From IMG/VR virus record IMGVR_UViG_3300007539_000020, positions 1-59,156 of that record: a stretch of DNA of 59,156 nt, one strand, 5' to 3'. The translations under genes were made by a program, and so were the position numbers. The notes under the pieces were generated by a model. It saw only the letters and a list, made by a program, of their open reading frames with translations, was not told the origin of the DNA and ran no database searches. Source of the DNA: a virus. Of the stretch, positions 20,701 through 27,748 are shown one piece after another. Each line of letters opens with the position of its first letter. Position 1 is the stretch's first letter.

Positions 20701-23127
20701 GATGTTGATTTATCAGGTGGCGATATTGACTATGGAGATGCATTAGGCGTAAGTCCTAGCGATATTGTTGTAGATGGTGATGGATTTGTAACCCCAACAA
20801 CTTCAAAAGGACCTGAAGAACTTGTACCAGGACAATTACTAGATACACTAGACATTTCAGTTTATCATAGAACAACAGATGGTACAGGAATGATCGGTTC
20901 AATAAATTATATTATTGATGACTCAACTTCAGTTTATGTGTTGCCTAGTGTTCCACATAGCAATGATGCTATTATTGTAAAACTAGATAATGAAACTATT
21001 GATAATGATAGATATGAAGTTGACTGGGATACACAAACGCTTACATTTACTGATAGCACAGTACCTTACGGAACGCATTTAAATATTACAACCATTGGTA
21101 CAAATGGTGCAGAAATGCTCGATACTGACTATGTAAAATTTGACGGTAGTACATATTCATATATTACAGCAGCAAAATGGTCAGATGCATTAACAGCATT
21201 TGTAACAATTAATGGCGTTGTTCAACAGCAAGGCGTAAACTTTACTGTAGAACGTAGCACTTCGTCAGATGTATTTGAAAATAGAGTAAAACTTACATTT
21301 GAAGATGGAACAATGCAACCAGATGATTATATTCAATGGAGCGTTTATGCAAGTAATCTGAAAACATATAGTCAAGTGTTAATTGATAACACATTTGAAC
21401 CAGATGGACAAAACGATTATTATCAGTTTACAACAACTGAGTTTCCTATTCCTTTCAATAGAAGGCCATTAGGACATCAAATCTTAGTATTCCAAAACAA
21501 AAGATTGTTACAACCAGGATACAGTATCAAACACATTGCAACAAATTCATTAACCTATGAATTAGAATCTTGGCAGTTTACTGATCCTACACTAATTGAA
21601 AGTGAAAACATTTTGGTTTTTGTTAATGATAGACAACTTACTAAAAATGAATTTACTTATGATACAGTAAATGCTAGAGTGTTCTTAAGTAGAAGAGATA
21701 TCTTTGAAGAAGGTGATACTATTGGTATCTATGTTATTCAGTATGCAGATTACTATTTTGTTGATACAAAACTTACATGTGTATTAGATGATAGTACTGC
21801 ACCTGCATTAGACACATACTTAGAAGTAGGTAATGAACTTGTTATAGAATCAATTGGTGATAGCACAACTTATACAAGTACAATTGTTGCAGTGGAGGAC
21901 AATACTGTAACAATTAGAAGCAAACGTGATGATATATTTGCAAGTTGGGTTGCAGGTAATGATTTCGTAATTAGTGTAAATGATGGCGATAGCACACCAT
22001 TGCAGATGAGCGATATAGAATATGTTGCAAGTGACTCAATGACATTTGCAGTTGCACCTAGCAGCGGTGCTAACATTGAAGTTTACCAATTCAGTAATCA
22101 TGATATTAATAATTTCGAAAGACAGCAATACGATGTATTAGCAACAACAACTGTAAGTGCAGGTACAGATGCTTATTATAAACGCAACCTACTATCACAA
22201 GGGTTTGTTAATTTAAGAAGCAACATTCAAAACGTACAATATGTTTGGGTTGCAAAAAATGGCGAACTACTAAGTCCAAATGCAGATTATACTTTAAATG
22301 CAAAATACAATGCAGTTAGTTTAAATTTACCTGTTTTAGATGGCGACAGAATTGATGTATTAGAATTTGGTAATGATCCAGCAACACCTAGATTTGGATT
22401 TAGAATATTTAGAGATATTTTAGGCAGAACACATTACAAGAGGTTAAATGAAGAAAATGTGTTCTCGCTTAAAGATCCGCTAAACTACTATGATACACGT
22501 ATTGTACTTGAAGGTGGTGCAGATAATTTATATAGACCATCTAAAGGATCAGGACTACCTGGAGTAGTATGGATCGATGGCGAACGTATCGAATATTATG
22601 ATATCAAAGGTTCTACATTGTTACAATTACGCAGAGGCACATTAGGTACCGGTGTAATTAATTATTGTGCAGCAGGTACCAGAGTATTAGGACAAGGTCC
22701 TAATGAAACTATTGAGTATTCAGATACAACATACGAACAAGAAATTATTGCAGACGGTAGTTCTAGTGCAACAGAATATACACTAGATTTTACACCGTCA
22801 TCAGCAAATGAAATTGATGTATTTTTAGGTGGCAAGCGTTTGCGTAAAACAAGTATGCAAATGTTTAACTGGCAAACTAATCAAGATAGTACAGAAGCAG
22901 ACTATACTCTTGATGCAGAGTATAGAGTCAGTGGTTCAAATATATATATTGAACCAAGAAATCCTTTAACAAATGATATTATTCCACCATCAGATTTTGA
23001 AGGACAAAAAATTAAAATCGTTAGAAAAACAGGAAAAATATGGAACGATACAGGTAAATCGTTGGCAAATAGCGATAATAAAATTGCAAAATTTATTAGA
23101 GCAGCGACAATCCGTTTGCCTAAATAA
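8707..23127 (+). CDS. Giant modular baseplate/tail structural protein (4806 aa)
   Basis: One unbroken frame of 14.4 kb. GGAGG at 8696-8700 precedes the ATG, which overlaps the gp6 stop. The N-terminus (NPKAIDFLPKYFRTDVNKKL, then NPGAVEKINAFAGRRN) is of the 'start-of-wedge' type, and its place after gp6 suggests a gp7-like wedge protein greatly expanded. Recognisable pieces (approximate residues): a cupredoxin-like strand set at 195-220 (LRLFKGQTYVFEVNTPGHPF); carbohydrate-binding-module-like motifs at 1535, 1794, 2298 and 2556 ('Y..G..V...N.WY/LYKA'); FG-GAP-like blades at 2261, 2493, 2667 and 2727 ('FG..VA......VGAP'); adhesin-like 'G.GY..PP.V.I' repeats at 3271 and 3637; many 'VFVNG....DY' Ig-like units from 3730 to 4450; and an 'IDGERIEYY...RRGTLGT' motif near 4617. 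It probably links wedge to fibres and may contact host glycans. Confidence 0.7.
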   Translation: MAYDKEQNESGLPTDNNENPKAIDFLPKYFRTDVNKKLLSSTIQQMINPGAVEKINAFAGRRNSKVNQVSDVYLPDVTADRENYQFEPSIVYKDQLDNVLFYKNYPDFIGQVKNFKGPTENHNSLNSQEMYSWNPHIDWDKFANFREYYWLPLGPLPIPVFGEQKEIESTIVVSTVVDDDNTAFLFSSRGTTRNPTLRLFKGQTYVFEVNTPGHPFTIGITRDFIDTDLGFSIEQEISSEIYDKDMLKYVYNEEGRLVLTEDDYIEQGVIKWTIPDDVPDSLYYLSQTDINTSGIILSFAIEENTEIDLAENVIGKKTYKTGTGVNLSNGMKVYFQGTVTPSEYSEGFYYIEGVGTSIKLISENDLEVPSIFTSDVEIAWDEYGFDAVPYEDAASFPGTKDYITINRSSHDRNPWSRYNRWFHKDVIEKSYEVNNTEINLDQNFRAKRPIIEFNAGMKLFNHGTFAKKNVNLVDNFTKDVFSNVEGSLGYNVDGVDLTDGMRVLFTADPDSMVNGKIYEVNFITHNSRRQISLVETTDTMPLENETVLALSGESLGGKMFWYNGTQWIQSQEKTGVNQAPLFDVFDHDGIILNDQITYPASDFIGNKIFSYKVGTGSNDTELGFPLKYRNIANIGDIVFSFDIQNQIVRYQNELRETLTTQTDTGFLKKFSNIDTFEYVNGWTKTNILSRQAVIQQQLTVDDEVNNFPITVFNKSGTLSDLVVKAYVDGKKVLDSKFTIDNINNIATVVFTEDLEVGKTLVFRCFSNAPKNENGYYEIPVNLEKNPLNDNLVDFTLGEVNDHVESIIEEVQGFDGIYPGVSNLRDLGNVTHYGKRFVQHSGPFNLAAFHITDKEANIVKAINFVRSEYGKTKRRLIALANESGIEGTAKDQLDTVLERFSKETVSYRNFYYGDMVGKKANTSTIHNIDNSEETYFAIGLTNFDINKLSNQAVYVYLNGVQLLKDRDYTISDNFVNVTATLAKGDVIRVDEFENTNGCYIPPTPTKLGLFPLYYPEVQKDHTVRPAVKTFVTTKSQTRFVLENVNKIIEATDLIVQVGDVKAYGNIDYTIEKVRNGLFYVDFVDPVVANENVIIGFPQCVIQGHDGSLTKAWNDFRDDFLLEYEYRVYNNIKLKYDASVLDINNFVPTFDRDTKFTKEQIDNSVLGDFTSWLEDAGNLTYTENNFYDERDGFTYNYSFMSNTENEPLKGFWRSVYKTYYGTDRPNTHPWEMLGLTIKPTWWDEQYGPAPYTSDNILLWTDMAEGIIRTPGVVAQKNKMYKHSKLLDAIPVDSNGKLVDPYKAGLAQNYKFDTASNNFVFGDEAPVETAWRRSSEYPFALLKAWMLNQPAQIFGLAFDRSRIKKNLSDQYVYTETNKAIRCEDLVFPSITGNEDILLTSGLVNFIASYMSSKYSSNYNNYQQRLKGLKNQLSIRVGGFASKEKLKLVLDARSPLNKSSNFVPEENYQIFLNTSSPLETLVFSGMIIEKTADNTYILKGYDGDNPTFPFYKPLETNSDTSITVGGISANYVVWTEDQEYTIGTIVEYQNNWYRTTSTHKSSETFDATKFAKLPTLPITGGISAKIRKRYETTVSYISYGTILESVQEVVDFMQGYEKFLKQQGFELDYYNRDTDSLEDMTLCIQEFMFWVTQNWEAGTILTTSPCANRCIFTKPYFVVDDIFDDFYGYNLLSGNGEKLGRELSNIYRDDTNTFGITPSNTNEGIYLIKLPLVQTEHVILLDNSTVFNDVIYDVTPGYRQERIKLVGYRTDNWSGGLNIPGFFYDNVKVDFWKTYEDYAVGDVVKFKEFFYSANVKHNSGEVFVSANWNRLSEEPKAELYPNFDYRVNQFTDFYDLDTDNFDTEQQRLGQHLIGYQKREYLSNIIPDSVSQYKFYQGFIQEKGTKNSLTKLFDALSTSGEESLKFFEEWAIRVGSYGALDNKRDLEFKLDESNYKLEPQLFELTNNKTDDADLIYKIADYEVYEKPEDYANTPFVTSTAKLNTSRNNGWVRLQDVKGAVTTYKGLLDLNIATTYIGDNIWIQNKKNEWDVVTQVKETNKIVGYDIEVDGTYTDSRGNILNVLKIVFDNYVDFTKGEIIGIYGGLSTITGYWEILEVGIDYVIVDTGNLSVTETQINTFPDSTENAVSRFVTRRFTDIEELNQEVKNLFHVKNDKVWIEKVDGNWGLYENEGIFTLQKEVYNPSGDQDGFATAYDVNSNNTYIPIASLGHPGEEGILRLFYRPNEQLEISLRQIMEPELVSDPEIGFGRTVAISDDATYIAVGAPYTSNVKTLYIDELQPDVIYYEGDIVRDRGVLWQANKDIGLYYDSVGDSSTITINDADWDEVNLITGLEPSLDILKNRLVPSVEFTDQMLNVALSTATTPTEFETWARSIADDGFAFGNLDKSTTPPTIRSADVLQFIKIRAGTAAQDNVDRWKNIILPSLLEQSWYNDTFTLGHSGSGIEKQGTVYLYKQNADTGLYEVEHIICSPFPKANEQFGTKVQLRKAANGSLKMFVGAPGADGTDVGRIYMLDNEGGEWKYSSDRNYKGVYNDLFKYNENDLTFYNGALYKAATNIAPGTSLPSDAPNLWIEQTDVNTEYTGYVPRQNFITSENESDVTNQSINIGKVFDTNKLGDVLAFSAKSGNDELVSIYTNVFARWRLNQTIVNQEGIDYSLAVNDTGDTIGIGAPLYNTEENTDAGSVKLYSQNSTGDAWELTQTLTSPYKEKNEAWGLAIDFSADKLLVVGKNTDTRTTTTFDRYVEYKKYAIGKNELKNTIYSRYVNDNTGVQNTEKTTFDGGRTTFVTKEIDSGRLGIYEKLGNKFIFGEDLPYSRKTIGNDLSNIKLQDNNVYVGLPMINPSEFTDSSRLENEDSTAGMFVNFRADKNKNSWKVVTSETGQVDLNKIGRVFLYSQETNDIITNLDVIDPRQGKIAGVADQEITYKTPYDPAIYSNGSGKVVVDQAANWCDEHVGEIWWNIDTVSWFNPYQGPIQYRSANWHKQTQTSLVSILEWVESTVPPQEYISLADTTQGYAQGISGTPYYDANTYSVKSKVDSVSGQAKLYYYFWVQNKQTIPNIPNRALSVFEIAKLIEDPSRYGYRYIQLLDDNKFSLHNVRSFINDKDTILHFTLIDDAEQKTPIHNEYQLMSSGLATSKPNEEIESKWIDSLVGYDLNNATVPDPNLSPKVKYGILNYPRQGMFINRIEALKQVVERVNTVFAKTQIVDNYDISLLQQNDPVPNVSENLYDTIVETTDLLRFVGVAKVQTAEFTPVIENSKIVAVTITNSGRGYVYPPTVRIEDTYGRGAVINTTINNLGQVTGATVRKQGKNYSSATKITARPFSVLVNSDSDIGGRWAIYTYDSTSSEWDRLRSQSYVTTGYWNYADWYATGYNAQTPIDQTVDLAYQLFRLENEIGDIVKIKEVGSGGWLLLKKIDDQLVEDYTINYETIGRQNGTIKLSNKLYNFLEAAGGFDTEIYDTTFYDREPIQELRNILSALKNDIYVNDLEVEWNNLFFASLKYAMSEQTNLDWAFKSSFIRVKHVLGDFEQKLSYQNDNLENYEDYVKEVKPYHSKIREYISSYDHVEPTNSLTTDFDVPPSYSAAKEIETIAAKYDNGIITDIIEKYQQYPYKSWVDNNGYDIIEIEVTNGGSNYKETPPVTILGDSGATAKAYLSKGSVSKIEIVKAGSKVYEAPLVVIDEPSPGGIQAKATAIIGNPLVRSTHMIMKFDRTTGTYLMTNIDESETFTGTGSTTKFSLKWPINRNTNTYEVTVNGLPILKGEYSVDNEKDTAKGYDRQLGYITFEEAPATGATIVITYKRNLNMLTAADRIYHAYNPATGMPGKNLSQLMDGVDYDGAVYDGISFGTEQGFDIGGFAEYRFDTIANTTDDEIFVLDGSTTTFTLSTPLEDGVQYNVYWKSVNAKLNDSPIRLDDPDYDGITVLDNKYALMLPLSGDGVTDTVNIDWTRWKTVEDRDFLVAGDTVIIRKSTSDGSFELAGSTYDVDLSGGDIDYGDALGVSPSDIVVDGDGFVTPTTSKGPEELVPGQLLDTLDISVYHRTTDGTGMIGSINYIIDDSTSVYVLPSVPHSNDAIIVKLDNETIDNDRYEVDWDTQTLTFTDSTVPYGTHLNITTIGTNGAEMLDTDYVKFDGSTYSYITAAKWSDALTAFVTINGVVQQQGVNFTVERSTSSDVFENRVKLTFEDGTMQPDDYIQWSVYASNLKTYSQVLIDNTFEPDGQNDYYQFTTTEFPIPFNRRPLGHQILVFQNKRLLQPGYSIKHIATNSLTYELESWQFTDPTLIESENILVFVNDRQLTKNEFTYDTVNARVFLSRRDIFEEGDTIGIYVIQYADYYFVDTKLTCVLDDSTAPALDTYLEVGNELVIESIGDSTTYTSTIVAVEDNTVTIRSKRDDIFASWVAGNDFVISVNDGDSTPLQMSDIEYVASDSMTFAVAPSSGANIEVYQFSNHDINNFERQQYDVLATTTVSAGTDAYYKRNLLSQGFVNLRSNIQNVQYVWVAKNGELLSPNADYTLNAKYNAVSLNLPVLDGDRIDVLEFGNDPATPRFGFRIFRDILGRTHYKRLNEENVFSLKDPLNYYDTRIVLEGGADNLYRPSKGSGLPGVVWIDGERIEYYDIKGSTLLQLRRGTLGTGVINYCAAGTRVLGQGPNETIEYSDTTYEQEIIADGSSSATEYTLDFTPSSANEIDVFLGGKRLRKTSMQMFNWQTNQDSTEADYTLDAEYRVSGSNIYIEPRNPLTNDIIPPSDFEGQKIKIVRKTGKIWNDTGKSLANSDNKIAKFIRAATIRLPK

Positions 23128-23133
23128 ATACAG
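23120..23133 (+). promoter_or_regulatory. Putative T4-type late promoter (CTAAATAAATACAG)
   Basis: A doubled TAAATA core overlaps the stop codon of the giant gene and lies about 15 bases before the next ATG (23148), with AGGTGA (23137-23142) as ribosome site. The TAAATACAG version recurs exactly at 27718-27726. Confidence 0.45.
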
Positions 23134-23147
23134 TATAGGTGATTATA

Positions 23148-23759
23148 ATGAATGAAATAAATGAATTAAACGGCATACATGTAGAAGGTCATATTAAGAT
23201 TTTTGACCCTAAAACTGATGAAGTTTTTATAAACCAACGTAATGCTATTCATTACGAAAATATGAGTATTGCATTAGCAGAAAGTTTGTCTAATGCGGGT
23301 CAAGGTTTTATTAATGAAATGGTATTTGGCAATGGCGGCACAAGTGTTGATCCGACAGGGATTATTACATATTTGACTCCTAACACAACAGGAACAAATG
23401 CAAGTCTTTACAACCAAACCTATACTAAAGTTGTAGATGATCAAAATGTAAATAACACTGATGCTAGTAGAAATAAAACAGAAATTAGACATGTAAGTGG
23501 AACTAACTATACTGATATTTTAGTAAGTTGTTTATTAGATTACGGTGAACCAGAAGGACAAGATGCTTTTGATACTGCTAACGATACAGAACAACTATAT
23601 GTGTTTGACGAACTAGGCTTGCGTAGTTATGCAAGTTCGGGTACAGGTCGTTTAATCACACACGTAATTTTCCATCCTGTACAAAAATCTTTGAATAGAC
23701 TAATTCAAATTGATTATACTGTAAGGGTACAAAGTCTAAGCGGATTCAACGAGGTGTAA
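23148..23759 (+). CDS. Virion structural protein, unknown
   Basis: A 203-aa protein. I choose the ATG at 23148 over the upstream GTG at 23139 because AGGTGA (23137-23142) is five bases before the ATG and would overlap the GTG. The protein is beta-rich, with INELNGIHVEGHIKIFDPKT at the start and LITHVIFHPVQKSLNRLIQI near the end; the latter reads like a strand pair of a tail or baseplate beta-sandwich. No enzyme motif is seen. It sits between the giant baseplate protein and the first tail fibre, so an adaptor or fibre-attachment role is plausible, by context only. Confidence 0.55.
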   Translation: MNEINELNGIHVEGHIKIFDPKTDEVFINQRNAIHYENMSIALAESLSNAGQGFINEMVFGNGGTSVDPTGIITYLTPNTTGTNASLYNQTYTKVVDDQNVNNTDASRNKTEIRHVSGTNYTDILVSCLLDYGEPEGQDAFDTANDTEQLYVFDELGLRSYASSGTGRLITHVIFHPVQKSLNRLIQIDYTVRVQSLSGFNEV

Positions 23760-23760
23760 C

Positions 23761-25830
23761 ATGAGTGATCAATATGATGTAAGATTTACAGATTTTAGCA
23801 ACAAGGGCAGTGTTACAGTCGATGCCGATGAAATAAACACAGAAACAAGTGTTAGTTTTATTGGTCGGAACAAATCAGATTATGGGTTGTCCTTAAATGA
23901 AAACTTCTTGCATCTACTTGAAAACTTTGCAAACAACGATTCGCCTTCCAATCCTGTAGAAGGACAGTTATGGTATGATACTACAGCAGGTGTAGATCAA
24001 TTAAAAATTTATGATGGCACTGGTTGGGTTAGTGCAGGCGGCATTAAAAAAGCCAGTTCTGCACCTGACAACAGTGCATCCACTGTAGGAGATCTTTGGG
24101 TTGATACTGTTAACCAACAGTTGTTCATTTATACAGGAAGTAGTTATGTTTTAGTAGGACCAACTTATACACAAGGTTCTGCGACAGGTCCACAATTTGT
24201 AAGTGTATTAGGTACTGATAATATAGAATATCCAGTTGTAATAAATTATGTTAATAGTGTTCCTATAACAATCTATACTGAAACAGAATTTACTCCAAAA
24301 TCAACACTAGCAGGTTTTACAACACTAAAAAAAGGCATGACTGTTACTAGTAACGGCAAGTATTACGGTGTTTCAGAAAAAGCAGAAAATCTTCTTGTTA
24401 ATGGACAATCATATGCAGGTAGTGAATTTGCAAGATTAAATTCTGCTAATGTGTTTACACAACCAATTAGAATTTCAAATAGTAATGGGTTATCTATTGG
24501 AGAAACAGAAACACTTGCTTTTAATGTTACAGGCAGTAATACACAAATTGTTAATAAAGCATCAGATGGTGCAATTGATTTAAGAGTACAAACAACACAA
24601 ACTGCTATTAGAATTAAATCAGATGGCAATGTAGGTATTGGTACACTTGCTGCCGAAGAAAAATTAGATGTTGCAGGTAACATCAAGTTAAGTGGTAAAA
24701 TTGCAATTGGATCTACTGTTGACAGTTCGAGTATTAGCGATTCAAATGCAAGTTTATATACACCGGGCGGCGTTGCAATAAGTAAATCATTAAACGTAGG
24801 CGGCAGTGCAAACATTGAAGGCAATTTAGAAGTAGGAGATATCACTCCCCAGGCGCTTGGAAAAAATTTAGGTACTGTTGCTTTACCTTATAATAATGTT
24901 TATGGTAACACATTTAGAGGTAATCTAGTAGGTAATGTTACAGGTACACTTACAGGTAGTGTTAGCGGATCAGCAGCAAAATTAAATAGTGCAACAACGT
25001 TTAGTATAAGTGGTGATGTTTCTACATTATCTGACTATAGTTTTGATGGTACACAAGGTGCAATTGAAATGATAGTAGAAATTGATCCTGACTTAATTGC
25101 AGATAAAACAATTTACACTGACGAAGACAAATTAAATGGCACAGAAACGCTATTGATTTATAAAGAATCACGAAACGCAAGTGATCCTGATAACAATCTT
25201 CCGTTAGGATTATACAAGACAACAGTTGATAGTGTTCTTGCAACAATACCACAATTTCAACCAGGTATGATTATGCCATATGGTGCAGGAACCGCACCAA
25301 CCGGTTGGCTATTGTGTTACGGACAAGAAGTTCTAATAACTGATTATCAAGCATTATACGACATTATAGGAACAACATTTGGTACACCTAGCAGCGCACT
25401 AAAATTTAAAGTACCTGATTTAAGAGGTAGATTTCCATTAGGATATCTTGCTGGTGAAGGTAGAACACTTTCAACAGATGAAGACAGAGTGTATGACGAT
25501 GCAGCAGCAGATATTTTAGGTGCAGATGGTGGTAAGAATAGAGACTGGATTACAAAAGATCAACTTCCAGAACACGAGCATACATTAATGGGAGATGCAG
25601 GTAATCAATATTATGCTGTAAACAATCTACCTAGTGCAGGCGATGGAAATAGTGTTGCTGTTAATACATTAGGAACTAATCCAGGAAGAGGTTTACAAGG
25701 AACAGAAGGCGTAGATGGTTTAACAACTACAACAGAAACAATAGACGGTACACCACAAGACGTTGGTAACAAGTTTGATACTGTGCCTCCTTTCTTAGCA
25801 GTTAATTATATCATTTACACAGGGGCATAA
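23761..25830 (+). CDS. Tail fibre with C-terminal phage tail-collar domain
   Basis: A 689-aa fibre. Residues about 20-95 form a module shared with the next two genes (an IGRNKSDYGLSLNENFLHLL stretch, then PSNPVEGQLWYDT). A second copy of the 'G.LWVDT..QQLFIYTGSSYV' element follows at about 115-135. The middle (about 220-420) is a fibrous shaft of short beta repeats. From about residue 498 a phage tail-collar domain (PF07484 type) begins with GMIMPYGAGTAPTGWLLCYG, then FKVPDLRGRFPLGY and, at the end, PPFLAVNYIIYTGA. Collar domains cap many fibres at the receptor-binding end. GAGGTG precedes the ATG. It is probably the distal or receptor-contacting member of the fibre trio. Confidence 0.8.
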   Translation: MSDQYDVRFTDFSNKGSVTVDADEINTETSVSFIGRNKSDYGLSLNENFLHLLENFANNDSPSNPVEGQLWYDTTAGVDQLKIYDGTGWVSAGGIKKASSAPDNSASTVGDLWVDTVNQQLFIYTGSSYVLVGPTYTQGSATGPQFVSVLGTDNIEYPVVINYVNSVPITIYTETEFTPKSTLAGFTTLKKGMTVTSNGKYYGVSEKAENLLVNGQSYAGSEFARLNSANVFTQPIRISNSNGLSIGETETLAFNVTGSNTQIVNKASDGAIDLRVQTTQTAIRIKSDGNVGIGTLAAEEKLDVAGNIKLSGKIAIGSTVDSSSISDSNASLYTPGGVAISKSLNVGGSANIEGNLEVGDITPQALGKNLGTVALPYNNVYGNTFRGNLVGNVTGTLTGSVSGSAAKLNSATTFSISGDVSTLSDYSFDGTQGAIEMIVEIDPDLIADKTIYTDEDKLNGTETLLIYKESRNASDPDNNLPLGLYKTTVDSVLATIPQFQPGMIMPYGAGTAPTGWLLCYGQEVLITDYQALYDIIGTTFGTPSSALKFKVPDLRGRFPLGYLAGEGRTLSTDEDRVYDDAAADILGADGGKNRDWITKDQLPEHEHTLMGDAGNQYYAVNNLPSAGDGNSVAVNTLGTNPGRGLQGTEGVDGLTTTTETIDGTPQDVGNKFDTVPPFLAVNYIIYTGA

Positions 25831-25831
25831 C

Positions 25832-27712
25832 ATGAGTTATAAGATTAATAAAACAGATGGTACATTACTAGTAGATTTGATAGATGGGCGTATCGATCAA
25901 GATACCACTGACATAACTCTTGTAGGACGTAACTATAAAGGTTACGGAGAAATTTTTAACGAAAATTTTGTGCAAATGTTGGAAAACTTTTCCAATACTG
26001 CGCCACCGAGCAATCCATTAAGAGGTCAACTTTGGTACGACACAGAAGAGGGCAGATTAAAAGTTTGGACAGGAACAGAATTTAAAGCAACTGATACAAC
26101 AACAGTTTCAGACACACAGCCTACACTTATTGCAGGCGATGTTTGGATTGACAGCGGTCGCAAGCAAATTTATTTTTCAGATGGTACATCAGATCTTATA
26201 TTAGCAGGCCCTGGATATACAGCACAGCAAGGCGAAACAGGTTGGCGTACTGTTACTTTAATTGATAATTTTGGTATTGAAAGAATTGTTGCCTTACTAA
26301 TGATTTCAGGTTCTCCTGCTGCACTTGTAAGTAAAGAAGACTTTACAGCAGCAGCAACAGATGCAAATTTAGCACTTATTCCTAATTTTGCAATTACAAT
26401 CAAAGCAGGTTTTAATATTTCAACAGCATTTGCTGATTTTGAGTTTGATGGCAATGCTGCAACTACAAGTGCATTACTTGACTCAACATTACAAAGTTAT
26501 ACACCAGATGATTTCTTAAAACTAGATCCGCCATTAGATAGTGGCAGCGGCCAACGTAGAAATACTAGTAACGGTGTTATTTTTGTAAATGATGATAACG
26601 GTCTTTATGTAGGAACAGATGGTGATTTAAGAACTTTTGTATCAGGAAACGAAGTATACCAAAGATTGCAAAACACTACAACAACTGCATTTAGAATGCA
26701 ATACAAGTCAAGCGGTATTGACACTGACTTCTTTACCTTAGATAGATCATCTGGTAGAATTGGTTTATTTACATCATCACCTACGTCTACAGTTGACATT
26801 ACAGGTGATTTAAAAGTATCAGGAGATTTACTAGTTGAAGGCGATGCAACTTATTTAAATGTTGCAACATTGCGTGTTGAAGACAAACAAATAGAATTAG
26901 CAACTACAGATGATAGTAGTACACAAACAGATGCACAAGTTAATGAATCTGGTATTGTTGTTAAGGTAGACGATGGCGATGATAAAGAATGGATTTGGGA
27001 ACTAGCAAATAATGCATGGAACACAAATAAACAAAATATAAATCTAACAAGTGGCTATGCTTATATGATAGGAAACTCAAATGTTTTAACACAAAATGAA
27101 TTAGGTGCAAGTGTTGTGAGTGCTCCAGGATTAACAAGCATTGGTACGCTGTCAAGTCTACAAGTAGATTATTTGAATTTAGATAATGCAACTATTACAG
27201 CAACTACTTTCCCGCTTAACATTATAAGTGAAGGCGATATTGTTGTTGCAGGCACAGGCGGTAGTCCAAATGTAAAAATTACAGGTGTAACATCACCTGA
27301 AGTTAGTGATCCACCAGACTATGTTGCAACCAAGGGTTATGTAGACGAACTATATAAAGATACAGATATTAAATTTTCATTAGATATTACAGGACTTTCT
27401 AATGTACAAATTGCATTAGTTTTAGAAGACTTGTTCCCTGCTGTAGGTTATAACACAGGCGTGTACTGTTTTGTTCACACTGTTGATTATAGTGCAGGTG
27501 GAACTACAAGTTTTGATGTAGATGATAGTTTAACAAAAAGTTTAGTTGCAGTTGATAGTAATGGTGTTCAAAACCAATCGGTTTTGCAAGACATTAGTTT
27601 TACTACACAAGTGGCAACAGTATCATTTTCACCAACAAGAGGACTAAAACGTTTTATTATTAACGGTGCCTATAACTGGGTATTTGTTGACGATTTGGTA
27701 TCTAGTGTGTAA
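25832..27712 (+). CDS. Tail fibre protein, paralogue 2 of 3
   Basis: A 626-aa fibre sharing the N-terminal module of its neighbours (ITLVGRNYKGYGEIFNENFV, then PPSNPLRGQLWYDTEEG; second element GDVWIDSGRKQIYF at about residue 107). A shaft follows, with the 'STVDITGDLKVSGDLLVEGD' wording common in marine myovirus fibres. In place of a collar domain the C-terminus has a globular beta domain of about 110 residues (after ATKGYVDELYKDTDIKF) ending GAYNWVFVDDLVSSV. AGGGG seven bases before the ATG is the ribosome site and only one base separates it from the previous stop. Sharing the N-terminal module with two neighbours suggests all three bind the same attachment site or one another, while the tips differ. 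Confidence 0.75.
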   Translation: MSYKINKTDGTLLVDLIDGRIDQDTTDITLVGRNYKGYGEIFNENFVQMLENFSNTAPPSNPLRGQLWYDTEEGRLKVWTGTEFKATDTTTVSDTQPTLIAGDVWIDSGRKQIYFSDGTSDLILAGPGYTAQQGETGWRTVTLIDNFGIERIVALLMISGSPAALVSKEDFTAAATDANLALIPNFAITIKAGFNISTAFADFEFDGNAATTSALLDSTLQSYTPDDFLKLDPPLDSGSGQRRNTSNGVIFVNDDNGLYVGTDGDLRTFVSGNEVYQRLQNTTTTAFRMQYKSSGIDTDFFTLDRSSGRIGLFTSSPTSTVDITGDLKVSGDLLVEGDATYLNVATLRVEDKQIELATTDDSSTQTDAQVNESGIVVKVDDGDDKEWIWELANNAWNTNKQNINLTSGYAYMIGNSNVLTQNELGASVVSAPGLTSIGTLSSLQVDYLNLDNATITATTFPLNIISEGDIVVAGTGGSPNVKITGVTSPEVSDPPDYVATKGYVDELYKDTDIKFSLDITGLSNVQIALVLEDLFPAVGYNTGVYCFVHTVDYSAGGTTSFDVDDSLTKSLVAVDSNGVQNQSVLQDISFTTQVATVSFSPTRGLKRFIINGAYNWVFVDDLVSSV

Positions 27713-27716
27713 TTAG

Positions 27717-27726
27717 GTAAATACAG
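27717..27726 (+). promoter_or_regulatory. Putative T4-type late promoter (GTAAATACAG)
   Basis: This lies in the 36-base gap before the third fibre gene, 23 bases from its ATG, with GAGGGAG (27731-27737) between. The nine-base TAAATACAG string is identical to that at 23125-23133. Confidence 0.45.
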
Positions 27727-27748
27727 TGCAGAGGGAGTAAGCTCACAA

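Noticed and set aside
24363-24845. 160-aa open frame on the minus strand inside the collar-type fibre gene
   Set aside because: It lies wholly inside a strongly supported fibre gene, has no ribosome site or domain, and all other genes run on the plus strand; long antisense frames arise from the repetitive Thr/Ser/Ala codons.
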